Assembly (NCBI GenBank): GCA_003641345.1
Contig: QNAD01000115.1
Coordinates: 1 to 6,630 of the forward strand
Reading direction: 5' to 3'
Source: Candidatus Zixiibacteriota bacterium
GTDB taxonomy: Bacteria; Zixibacteria; MSB-5A5; GN15; FEB-12
DNA length: 6,630 bases
Positions within the stretch are counted from its first letter, which is position 1, and each line of letters begins with the position of its first letter. The notes under the pieces are model-generated. The model had not been told where the DNA came from. It made no database searches and worked only from the letters and a program-made list of their open reading frames with translations. Shown piece by piece: positions 1 through 6,420 of this stretch. The position numbers and the translations under genes were made by a program.

Positions 1-1
1 G

Positions 2-256
2 GTAGCTAAGAAAAAAGTGGCTAAGAAAAAAGTCGTCAAAAAAAAGGTGACTAAGAAAAAGGTAGCCAAGAAAAAAGTAGCCAAGAAAAAAGTCGTCAAG
101 AAAAAGGTAGCCAAGAAAAAGGTAGCCAAGAAAAAAGTCGTCAAAAAAAAGGTAGCCAAGAAAAAGGTAGCCAAGAAAAAGGTAGCCAAGAAAAAGGTAG
201 CCAAGAAAAAAGTAGCCAAGAAAAAGGTCGTCAAGAAAAAAGTAGCTAAGAAAAAA
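2..256 (+). repeat. Tandem 15-bp coding repeat, 17 units, encoding V-x-K-K-K
   Basis: Seventeen contiguous in-frame 15-bp units, with more probably lost at the window edge. Most read gta gcc aag aaa aag/aaa (V-A-K-K-K). Four units, starting at 32, 92, 137 and 227, read gtc gtc aag/aaa aaa aag/aaa (V-V-K-K-K), and one at 47 reads gtg act (V-T-K-K-K). The gtc gtc units recur at multiples of 15 bp (60, 45 and 90 apart), suggesting a partly decayed 45-bp higher-order unit. Near-identity at the DNA level indicates recent expansion or ongoing homogenisation by slippage or recombination. Confidence 0.95.
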
Positions 257-514
257 TCAAAGCGTAAACCAAATGCTGCTTTTATGCGTCCGATGGATTT
301 ATCTCCTGAACTTGGGGCTATTGTTGGTAACAAGAAAATGCCGCGTACCGAAGTAACCAAAAAACTCTGGGCTTACATCAAGAAATATAAACTTCAGGAC
401 AATAAAAACAGACGGATGATTAATGCTGATGAAAAACTGGCTAAAATTTTCGGTAGAAAAAAACAAGTCAATATGTTTGAAATGACCAAATTGGTTAGTA
501 AGCATATCAGTTAA
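2..514 (+). CDS. SWIB-domain protein with lysine-rich repeat tail, 5' end missing
   Basis: This is the C-terminal part of a small basic DNA-associated protein. The frame stays open to base 2 with the same repeat (V-A-K-K-K), so the GTG at 17 is only a repeat codon and the true start lies upstream of the window. The visible 170 codons have two parts. The first is 17 pentapeptides of the form V-(A/V/T)-K-K-K (bases 2-256), resembling histone H1-like tails that bind DNA through charge. The second is a compact SWIB/MDM2-type domain (about bases 275-505) with the family pattern PMDLSPEL, an LW-x-YIK helix, LQD-x-x-N-R-R, and a final FG...[12 protein letters not shown] helix. SWIB domains are known in eukaryotic chromatin remodellers and in bacteria including chlamydiae, where they are linked to nucleoid or topoisomerase functions. 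A chromatin-like role here is inferred. It is followed by its own terminator, so it is not co-transcribed with the peptidase gene. Confidence 0.9.
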   Translation, partial: VAKKKVAKKKVVKKKVTKKKVAKKKVAKKKVVKKKVAKKKVAKKKVVKKKVAKKKVAKKKVAKKKVAKKKVAKKKVVKKKVAKKKSKRKPNAAFMRPMDLSPELGAIVGNKKMPRTEVTKKLWAYIKKYKLQDNKNRRMINADEKLAKIFGRKKQVNMFEMTKLVSKHIS

Positions 515-536
515 AATCTGAATTTACATATTATTT

Positions 537-565
537 AAAAAGGCTGGTTCTTCCAGCCTTTTTTT
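537..565 (+). terminator. Rho-independent terminator of the SWIB gene
   Basis: A perfect GC-rich stem GGCTGG (542-547) / CCAGCC (553-558) with loop TTCTT is extended by A537-A541 pairing with T559-T563, and a seven-T run covers 559-565. It starts 22 bases after the stop codon. The flanking A-tract and T-tract would also allow some termination in the reverse direction. Confidence 0.92.
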
Positions 566-574
566 GTAATAATG

Positions 575-603
575 TTTACAAATCTATGTCTTGTTCTTAT
601 AAT
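575..603 (+). promoter_or_regulatory. Sigma70-like promoter for the peptidase gene
   Basis: The -35 hexamer TTTACA (575-580) and a consensus -10 TATAAT (598-603) are separated by exactly 17 bases. The predicted start, near 610, gives a leader of roughly 17 bases, just enough to include the AAGGAG ribosome binding site at 615-620. It lies directly downstream of the preceding terminator, which supports an independent transcript. The element matches the E. coli-type consensus rather than the Bacteroidota -33/-7 type. Confidence 0.6.
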
Positions 604-626
604 TATGAAAATATAAGGAGTAAATC

Positions 627-2729
627 ATGAAGTTTTCTGTCAATTATTTAAAATTATTTCTAATTTTCATTCTGATTTCTATTTTCTCAGCTTGCAGTAT
701 AAATCAAACAGTTGAAATTCCTCCTCCCCCTGAAACAAAAGTAAACACTGTCATTGATACTCTCCACGGACACGCCATAGCCGATGATTACCGTTGGCTC
801 GAAGAACAATACAGTGATGAAACCAGACAGTGGATTGAAATGCAAAATAACTATACTCGTTCTATCTATGACCAATTACCTGTAAATACAAAAATAAGTG
901 ATCGCGTTACCGAATTGATGGAAGTGGATTATGTTAGCACTCCAAGATATAAAAACGGAAAATATTTTTATTATAAGCAAGTCGCAAATGATGATTTGTA
1001 CACAATCTATTACAAGAAAAATTTTGATGCTCCTGAGGAAATTCTGATAGACCCTCATCCGATGAGCGAAGATCATTCGGTAAGTGTTGAAATTATTGAT
1101 ATTTCTGACGATGGTGGAATTCTTGTTTACGGCGTTCGCAAGGGAGGCGATGACCAACTTGAGATAAGATTACTGGATGTAGCCACCAAAAAGGATTTGC
1201 CGGATATTCTCCCAACAGATTTTTATTATTCCAATGTTACCATCACTAATAACAACAAAGGGCTATTCTATTTTAAAAATTCAACAGAAATTGGGCCGCG
1301 TATTTATTATCATCAAATTGGTACCGAATATTCAAGTGATAAAATGATTTTCGGTAAAAATTCAAAACCGGGTGAGTTTATATCTGTTTCACTATCGATA
1401 GATGGACGTTATCTGTTTCTCTCAGTTAATCCAAATAATGGCAAACCGATGAATCTTGTTTATTACAAAGATTTAACAAAAAAAACCAAAATTAAACTTC
1501 TGACTAACAATATTGAAGCTCACTTTTATCCTTCGGCAGTTAGCAATATAGTTTATCTTCAAACTGACTGGCAAGCCCCCAATTGGAAAATTATGAAAGT
1601 TGATTTGAATAGTCCCGATGTTAAAAATTGGGAAGAAGTAATTCCGGTATCTGACTTAGTCATTAGAGATTTTACTCTATCAGATAAAAAGCTTTGTGTG
1701 ACTTATCTTGATTCTGTAAAATCAAAAATTTCTATTTTTTCAGGTCAGGGGGAATTTGTTCAGGATATCACATTCCCAACTTTAGGCAATGTCAGTTCAA
1801 TTTCAGGTAACTGGAATAATGATGAAGCTTTTTACAGTTTTTCTTCTTATAATTTACCAAGAACCATATATCGCTTTGATCATAAAACTTCAAAATCTGA
1901 AATCTGGTTTGAATCCAAACAAAAAGTCAATAGCGATGATTTTGTAGTCAAGCAAGTTTGGTTTGATTCTAAAGATGGCACTAAAATTCCGATGTTTATC
2001 GCTTATAAAAAAAATATTCAACTAAACGGAAAAAATCCTACTCTGATGAATGGATACGGTGGTTTTAATGTTAATATTTTACCTCGTTTCAGCATTACTC
2101 ACCTCACTTGGATGGAAAATGGAGGTATATATGTTGATGTTAATCTCAGAGGTGGCGGTGAATTTGGTGAAGCATGGCATAAAGCCGGTAAATTTGAAAA
2201 TAAACAGAACACATTTGATGATTTTATATCTGCCGCAGAATGGTTGATTAAAAATAAATATACAAGCTCTGAACATCTTGCTATCAGGGGCGGAAGTAAT
2301 GGTGGTTTACTGGTAGGTGCCTGTTTAACTCAAAGACCTAATCTGTTCAAAGCGGTAATTTGCACTTATCCACTTTTGGATATGCTTCGTTATCAAATGT
2401 TCTTAGTTGGTAAATTCTGGGTAAATGAATATGGGTCTGCCGAAAAACCGGAACAATTTGAATACATTTATGAATATTCCCCATACCATCATGTCAAACC
2501 AAATACTAATTATCCTGCAGTACTTTTCATAACCGGCGATGGCGATACACGGGTTGACCCATGCCATGCCCGTAAAATGACAGCTCTGTTACAAGCCAAT
2601 AATAGCTCTAATAACCCAATAATGTTACGCTATGAAATAAAAGCTGGACATTCCGGAGGAAAGCCTAAAAGTGAAATAATCAAAGAAGTTGTTGAAGATT
2701 TGAATTTCCTTTTCTGGCAGCTAAATTAA
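627..2729 (+). CDS. Prolyl oligopeptidase (S9A) family lipoprotein
   Basis: A serine peptidase expected to cleave short proline-containing peptides on the C-terminal side of proline, acting outside the cytoplasm. Residues 1-22 form a lipoprotein signal (basic start, hydrophobic run, lipobox I-F-S-A before Cys23). The residue after Cys is Ser, so no inner-membrane retention signal is seen by the E. coli rule. About residues 35-435 match the S9 N-terminal propeller, opening with DYRWLEEQYSDE. About 470-700 form the alpha/beta-hydrolase domain. The triad is intact: Ser557 in GGSNGG, Asp640 and substrate-binding Arg642 in DGDTRV, and His675 in KAGHSGG. Tyr477 in NGYGGFN corresponds to the oxyanion-hole Tyr473 of the porcine enzyme. 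At 700 residues it is of normal family length plus a leader. The start is fixed by AAGGAG at 615-620, six bases before ATG. It appears monocistronic. Exact substrate preference cannot be read from the sequence. Confidence 0.93.
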   Translation: MKFSVNYLKLFLIFILISIFSACSINQTVEIPPPPETKVNTVIDTLHGHAIADDYRWLEEQYSDETRQWIEMQNNYTRSIYDQLPVNTKISDRVTELMEVDYVSTPRYKNGKYFYYKQVANDDLYTIYYKKNFDAPEEILIDPHPMSEDHSVSVEIIDISDDGGILVYGVRKGGDDQLEIRLLDVATKKDLPDILPTDFYYSNVTITNNNKGLFYFKNSTEIGPRIYYHQIGTEYSSDKMIFGKNSKPGEFISVSLSIDGRYLFLSVNPNNGKPMNLVYYKDLTKKTKIKLLTNNIEAHFYPSAVSNIVYLQTDWQAPNWKIMKVDLNSPDVKNWEEVIPVSDLVIRDFTLSDKKLCVTYLDSVKSKISIFSGQGEFVQDITFPTLGNVSSISGNWNNDEAFYSFSSYNLPRTIYRFDHKTSKSEIWFESKQKVNSDDFVVKQVWFDSKDGTKIPMFIAYKKNIQLNGKNPTLMNGYGGFNVNILPRFSITHLTWMENGGIYVDVNLRGGGEFGEAWHKAGKFENKQNTFDDFISAAEWLIKNKYTSSEHLAIRGGSNGGLLVGACLTQRPNLFKAVICTYPLLDMLRYQMFLVGKFWVNEYGSAEKPEQFEYIYEYSPYHHVKPNTNYPAVLFITGDGDTRVDPCHARKMTALLQANNSSNNPIMLRYEIKAGHSGGKPKSEIIKEVVEDLNFLFWQLN

Positions 2730-2798
2730 AAAAAATTATTTTCTTTTTTGAATTAGGAATATTAGTGATATATTGAATTAGAAATTGAAATAAATGAT

Positions 2799-2826
2799 TT
2801 GCTTTATATGGGTAATTTCATATTAT
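2799..2826 (+). promoter_or_regulatory. Possible promoter of the serine operon
   Basis: TTGCTT (2799-2804) and TATTAT (2821-2826) are spaced by 16 bases, a passable sigma70-like pair in the 139-bp gap before the DUF1015 gene. The gap is so AT-rich that chance matches are likely. If real, transcription would start around 2832, inside the CRP-like palindrome that follows. Confidence 0.25.
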
Positions 2827-2834
2827 AAGCATGT

Positions 2835-2850
2835 TGTGAAATTATTCACA
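2835..2850. promoter_or_regulatory. CRP/FNR-superfamily-type operator palindrome
   Basis: TGTGA-AATTAT-TCACA is a perfect match to the CRP half-sites with the canonical six-base spacer. The dyad also extends one base inward (TGTGAA/TTCACA). It ends 18 bases before the ATG of the DUF1015 gene. At this position, overlapping or just downstream of the likely transcription start, a bound regulator would be expected to block rather than activate transcription. The regulator is not encoded in the window. The same twelve bases could instead form a six-bp RNA hairpin near the ribosome binding site. Confidence 0.5.
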
Positions 2851-2868
2851 TATGAAAAGTGAGAGATA

Positions 2869-4113
2869 ATGTTAAAGATAAAACCATTTCAGGGATTAAG
2901 GCCACATGTTGATTATATACAAGAAGTTGCCTCTCCTCCCTACGATGTATTGAACAGTGATGAAGCCAGAAAGTTAGTGAAAGATAACCCACATTCTTTT
3001 TTAAGAATTAATAAACCTGAAGTCGATTTCTCCGAAAACGAACAAATTGATAATAATCGAATTTATGAAAAAGGACTGGAAAACCTTAACCGATTTATTG
3101 CCGATGAACTTATGATTTTGGATTCTAAGCCGTGTTATTATTTATACCGTTTAACCTGGCAGGAAAAATCACAAACAGGTCTGATATGTTTAACATCGGT
3201 TGAAGATTATAATCAAAGAAAAATTAAAAAGCATGAGCATACCCGACCGGATAAAGTAACAGATCGTGCCCAGCATATCATGACATTAAATGCTCAAGTC
3301 GGTCCGGTTTTCTCTATTTTTGATAAGAATGAAAAATTATTAGAAGTTTTCAAAAAAGTATCTGATTCGAAACCAAATGCTGATTTCACTGCCGAAGACA
3401 ATGTTCATCACTCGTTATGGGTCATTGATAATGATGACGATATCAATAAAATAACCTCAATATTTACTGAAATCGATTCTATTTATATCGCCGATGGACA
3501 CCATCGAAGCGAATCTGCCTCTGAAGTATGTAAATTGATGAAAGAAGAGAATGCTAATCACACTGGCGAAGAAAGTTATAATTTCTTTTTAAATGTCATT
3601 TTCCCTGCCGATGAACTTCGTATTTTACCATACAACAGGATAGTAAAAGATTTGAATGGTTTATCAGAAGATAAATTTATTGAAGCTATAAAAAAGAATT
3701 TTAATATTACAAAATCAGAAACTCCGATTGAGCCATCACAAAACCACGAAATTGGAATGTATATTAAAAATCAATGGTACAAATTAAACATCAAAGAAGA
3801 TAGTTTCGATAAAAATCATCCTTCTGAATCAATTGATGCCGCTATACTATTTGACAATTTAATAAAACCTGTACTTGGTATTGAAAATATCAGAACAGAC
3901 AAAAGAATTGATTTTGTGGGAGGTATCAGAGGGAATAAAGAACTAATCAAACTGGTTGATTCCGGAGATTGGGCGGTTGCATTTTCTATGTATCCCGTGT
4001 CAGTGCAACAATTGATAGATGTCGCTGATGCCAATTTGGTAATGCCTCCTAAATCAACATGGTTCGAGCCAAAGCTCAGAAGCGGAATGGTTATAAATAT
4101 TTTAGATAATTAA
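2869..4113 (+). CDS. DUF1015 (COG4198) family protein, ParB/SerK-like motif
   Basis: A 414-residue protein recognised as full-length DUF1015 by family landmarks: PFQGLRP at residues 6-12, SPPYDVL at 22-28, HEHTRPDK at 122-129, IADGHHRSESA at 207-217, and MPPKSTWFEPKLRSG starting at 392. No signal peptide or membrane segment is seen, so it is cytoplasmic. The D209-G-H-H-R213 motif resembles the box II turn (G-x-R/H-R) of ParB/sulfiredoxin-fold proteins, a fold shared by the archaeal free serine kinase SerK. The family has no function that I can state as proven. It opens an operon with serA 15 bp downstream and serC beyond, so a role in serine/phosphoserine metabolism is inferred, for example phosphoryl transfer on serine. 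The ribosome site is weak (GAGAG at 2861-2865). The ATG overlaps the stop of a five-codon ORF (2852-2869) in a TAATG junction. Confidence 0.87.
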   Translation: MLKIKPFQGLRPHVDYIQEVASPPYDVLNSDEARKLVKDNPHSFLRINKPEVDFSENEQIDNNRIYEKGLENLNRFIADELMILDSKPCYYLYRLTWQEKSQTGLICLTSVEDYNQRKIKKHEHTRPDKVTDRAQHIMTLNAQVGPVFSIFDKNEKLLEVFKKVSDSKPNADFTAEDNVHHSLWVIDNDDDINKITSIFTEIDSIYIADGHHRSESASEVCKLMKEENANHTGEESYNFFLNVIFPADELRILPYNRIVKDLNGLSEDKFIEAIKKNFNITKSETPIEPSQNHEIGMYIKNQWYKLNIKEDSFDKNHPSESIDAAILFDNLIKPVLGIENIRTDKRIDFVGGIRGNKELIKLVDSGDWAVAFSMYPVSVQQLIDVADANLVMPPKSTWFEPKLRSGMVINILDN

Positions 4114-4128
4114 CAAAAGGATTCAACG

Positions 4129-5016
4129 ATGCTGATACTTATTTCTGATTCTTTTAATCAATCACTTCCTGAAAAATTAAAAAAATTCGGCGAAGTTACC
4201 AATGATAAAAATAGACTTTCCGAAGCGGAAATTGTTTTAATCCGGAGTAAAACCAAAGCAACTAAAGAATATATTGATTCTGCCCCTAACCTGAAATTGA
4301 TACTTCGTGGGGGAGTAGGTCTTGATAATGTCGATATTCAATATGCTGTTAGTAAAGGTATCCAGGTTAAAAATACCGCCGAGGCTTCAACAACCGCCGT
4401 AGCAGAACTTGCTTTTTCTATGATGATGGGTTTGGCTAATCAGGTTAATTTTGCTGATAATTCTATGCGAGAAGGTAAATGGCTAAAAAAAGAAATTCAT
4501 CGAGTAGAATTATATGGGAAAACTTTAGGTATTCTCGGAATGGGTCGTATTGGTACATCTCTTGCAATAAGAGCAAGGGCGTTCCAGATGAGAGTTTTGG
4601 CATGGCATCCCGATGTTCATTTTTCAGATTTTGCTGAAATAAGGCCAACCCTTGATGAAGTAATAAAAGAATCAGATTTTATATCTGTTCACATTCCATT
4701 GTTAGATGAAACAGCAGGAATGATTAATAAAGAAAAACTATCTCTTTGTAAAAAAGGTGCTTTTATAATCAATACCGGTCGTGCACAGGTTGTCAATGAA
4801 AATGACGTAGCAGAATCTTTAAAAAGCGGACATCTTGGAGGCTATGCAACCGATGTTTGGCAAAAAGATCCTCCCGATGGTTCTCCTTTGTTTGAAGCTC
4901 CCAATTGTTTATTTTCTCCTCACGTGGGTGCTTCAACTCAAGAAAATATGACCCGAATTGGAATCGTCATGGAAATGCTTATTGACTTATATATTGAAGA
5001 AAAGAATAAAGGATAA
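4129..5016 (+). CDS. serA: Short D-3-phosphoglycerate dehydrogenase (SerA-like), no ACT domain
   Basis: A cytoplasmic D-2-hydroxyacid dehydrogenase, expected to oxidise 3-phosphoglycerate to 3-phosphohydroxypyruvate, the first step of serine synthesis. The 295 residues cover only the catalytic and NAD-binding domains: GGVGLDNVD in the first part, the Rossmann loop G137-M-G139-R-I-G142, NTGR218 with the catalytic Arg, and SPH265-VGAST with the catalytic His. There is no C-terminal ACT or intervening domain, so E. coli-style serine feedback is not expected. Two positions are odd. The residue usually Asp at the end of the second Rossmann strand (Y-D-P) is His160 (W-H-P). The catalytic Glu of the usual E-P-P motif is Asp247 (K-D-P-P). 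AAAAGGA (4115-4121) sits 7 bases before ATG. The 4-bp gap to serC makes phosphoglycerate the likely substrate; another 2-hydroxyacid cannot be excluded. Confidence 0.85.
   Translation: MLILISDSFNQSLPEKLKKFGEVTNDKNRLSEAEIVLIRSKTKATKEYIDSAPNLKLILRGGVGLDNVDIQYAVSKGIQVKNTAEASTTAVAELAFSMMMGLANQVNFADNSMREGKWLKKEIHRVELYGKTLGILGMGRIGTSLAIRARAFQMRVLAWHPDVHFSDFAEIRPTLDEVIKESDFISVHIPLLDETAGMINKEKLSLCKKGAFIINTGRAQVVNENDVAESLKSGHLGGYATDVWQKDPPDGSPLFEAPNCLFSPHVGASTQENMTRIGIVMEMLIDLYIEEKNKG
5008..5013 (+). promoter_or_regulatory. Ribosome binding site that fixes the serC start
   Basis: AAAGGA lies 7 bases before the ATG at 5021, overlapping the last codons of serA. It supports that ATG over the in-frame ATG at 4958, which has no comparable site and would add 21 residues encoded inside serA with no resemblance to the SerC N-terminus. 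Confidence 0.8.
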
Positions 5017-5020
5017 AAAT

Positions 5021-6109
5021 ATGTCTAATAGAACTTTAAATTTTAATGCAGGACCCGCTACTCTTCCACTTGAAGTATTGCAAAAAATTAAAGAAGAAAT
5101 GCTTGATTATGATGGTTGCGGAATGTCTGTTATGGAAATGTCGCATCGCTCTGCTGAATTTGATTATATAAATAATCAGACGATAAAACTTTTCAAAGAA
5201 CTTCTCGGCTTAAACGATAACTATCAAATACTTTTCCTTGGCGGTGGAGCTTCAACTCAATTTGCAACTGTCCCATTAAATTTCCTGCATTCCGGGAAAA
5301 CTGCGGCTTATGTTGATACCGGAGCGTGGTCCTCAAAAGCAATAAAAGAAGCTAATCTTATTGGCAATGTAGATGTGGTTGCTTCATCAAAAAAAGAAAA
5401 TTTTTCCTATATTCCAAGTCTCGCTAACCTTAATTTATCGCCTGACACAGCATATTTACATTTAACATCCAATAATACAATTTTCGGAACTCAAATTCAT
5501 GATTTCCCTGATACAGGTGAAATACCGTTAGTGTGTGATATGTCATCGGATATTGCTTGCAAAAAATTAGATTATAATAAATTCTCCCTGATTTATGCTG
5601 GAGCACAAAAAAATATGGGACCGGCAGGAGTAACAATTGTTATCATAAGAGATGATTTCCTTGAGAAAGCGACTGATCAAATACCTATTATATCACGCTA
5701 CAAGACGCACGTTGAAAAGAATTCTTTATACAACACACCTCCTGCTTTTGCAATTTATACCGTCATGTTGGTTCTTGAATGGATCAAAAACAAAGGTGGA
5801 TTAAAAGCAATAGAGAAAAATAATCTGACTAAAAAAGATAAAATATATCAAATGATAGATAATAATCAAGACTTCTACAAAGGAGCCGTAAAACAAGACA
5901 GCCGAAGCTGGATGAATGTCACTTTGCGTTTACCAAGTGAAGATTTGGATAAGAAATTTATTTCCGAAGCAAAATCTGCTGGCATGGTAGGTTTAAAAGG
6001 GCATCGCTCGGTAGGAGGCGTCAGGATTTCTATATACAATGCTCAAACTTTGGAAAATGTAGAAACACTGGTTCAATTTATGGATGATTTTAAAAAGAAT
6101 AATTCCTAA
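5021..6109 (+). CDS. serC: Phosphoserine aminotransferase
   Basis: A class V PLP aminotransferase converting 3-phosphohydroxypyruvate plus glutamate to O-phosphoserine and 2-oxoglutarate. The same enzyme can serve the 4-phosphohydroxythreonine step of vitamin B6 synthesis. The protein has 362 residues, the family's usual length. It opens with NFNAGPATLP (7-16), followed by MEMSHRS, the phosphate-binding GGGAST turn (74-79), the CDMSSDI strand with the PLP-ring Asp, Lys197 in GAQKNMGPAG as the Schiff-base lysine, and GHRSVGGVRISIYNA (from 327) near the end. The GGGAS form is the one seen in Bacillus and Bacteroidota-type enzymes. The start at 5021 is chosen because the conserved N-terminus begins there and AAAGGA precedes it; the longer reading from 4958 is rejected. 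It starts 4 bp after serA stops, so it is co-transcribed and probably translationally coupled. Confidence 0.96.
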   Translation: MSNRTLNFNAGPATLPLEVLQKIKEEMLDYDGCGMSVMEMSHRSAEFDYINNQTIKLFKELLGLNDNYQILFLGGGASTQFATVPLNFLHSGKTAAYVDTGAWSSKAIKEANLIGNVDVVASSKKENFSYIPSLANLNLSPDTAYLHLTSNNTIFGTQIHDFPDTGEIPLVCDMSSDIACKKLDYNKFSLIYAGAQKNMGPAGVTIVIIRDDFLEKATDQIPIISRYKTHVEKNSLYNTPPAFAIYTVMLVLEWIKNKGGLKAIEKNNLTKKDKIYQMIDNNQDFYKGAVKQDSRSWMNVTLRLPSEDLDKKFISEAKSAGMVGLKGHRSVGGVRISIYNAQTLENVETLVQFMDDFKKNNS

Positions 6110-6134
6110 ATAATATATATATCTGACAAATTAA

Positions 6135-6165
6135 AAGCAGGATACATTTATGTATCCTGCTTCTT
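6135..6165 (+). terminator. Terminator hairpin of the DUF1015-serA-serC operon
   Basis: A perfect 11-bp stem AGCAGGATACA (6136-6146) / TGTATCCTGCT (6151-6161) with a TTTA loop, plus an A6135-T6162 pair, lies 25 bases after the serC stop. The T-tract is broken (TTCTTTG), so termination may be less efficient than at 537-565 or work together with Rho. Confidence 0.75.
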
Positions 6166-6241
6166 TGTTAGTTCTCCCTCCCTTTTTCCTCGCATAGTCA
6201 ATTGTAATATATATACAACCTTCTCTGAGTGACTTTTTTTA

Positions 6242-6265
6242 AAGGCAGGCAGTTACGCCTGCCTT
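6242..6265. repeat. Inverted repeat, 9-bp GC-rich stem
   Basis: AAGGCAGGC (6242-6250) and GCCTGCCTT (6257-6265) form a perfect stem with loop AGTTAC. Seven Ts (6234-6240) lie on the upstream side of the + strand, so neither strand has a proper T-tract after the stem and it is not a standard terminator. Confidence 0.85.
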
Positions 6266-6289
6266 CGGTTAACAGCCAACACAAACTCA

Positions 6290-6332
6290 TTGACTGGTTA
6301 TCAATTCGGCTAACCGAATCAATATTCGTCAA
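6290..6332. repeat. Nested imperfect palindrome
   Basis: The inner stem ATTCGG (6304-6309) / CCGAAT (6314-6319) with loop CTAA and the outer arms TTGAC (6290-6294) / GTCAA (6328-6332) share nearly the same centre (about 6311). Partial TAT/ATA pairing lies between them. TTCGGTTA at 6264-6271 is also a perfect complement of TAACCGAA at 6311-6318, so an alternative fold competes with the inner stem. Confidence 0.65.
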
Positions 6333-6363
6333 AGTGCCCGTTCCCATTAATATTGACTGCCCT

Positions 6364-6408
6364 TATCCGGAGTTTATAAGATCCTTAAGAACCATAAAAT
6401 TCCGGATA
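6364..6408. repeat. Long imperfect hairpin, TATCCGGA arms
   Basis: TATCCGGA (6364-6371) pairs with TCCGGATA (6401-6408). The stem continues inward through a G-T wobble, three A-T pairs, one bulged A and two more A-T pairs, giving about 14 pairs around a 16-base loop that holds CTTAAG. Confidence 0.7.
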
Positions 6409-6420
6409 TCCTCTGAGGCA

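Noticed and set aside
17..19. GTG as start codon of the SWIB gene
   Set aside because: The preceding codons 2-16 encode another V-A-K-K-K unit in the same frame, so this GTG is an internal valine and the gene is truncated by the window edge.
2..256. CRISPR-like array
   Set aside because: The units are contiguous 15-bp coding repeats with no spacers and maintain an open reading frame.
299..505. Minus-strand ORF opposite the SWIB domain
   Set aside because: It is the antisense shadow of a well-supported conserved domain.
2727..2750. Terminator after the peptidase gene
   Set aside because: Only an A-tract facing a T-tract without any GC-rich stem. This is too weak to call, so the end of this transcript is unresolved.
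2794..2869. Leader peptides before the DUF1015 gene: a 22-codon ORF (2794-2862) and a five-codon ORF (2852-2869) overlapping the start codon
   Set aside because: Neither has a ribosome binding site, neither is rich in serine codons, and the 22-codon ORF starts upstream of the only promoter candidate. Chance is likely in such AT-rich DNA.
4958..5020. Upstream ATG extending serC by 21 codons into serA
   Set aside because: No ribosome site, the extension lies within serA in another frame, and the conserved SerC N-terminus starts at the ATG at 5021, which has AAAGGA before it.
6198..6347. 49-codon - strand ORF through the stem-loop island
   Set aside because: No good ribosome site or recognised family; the open frame may simply reflect the local composition. 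A within-genome search would be decisive.
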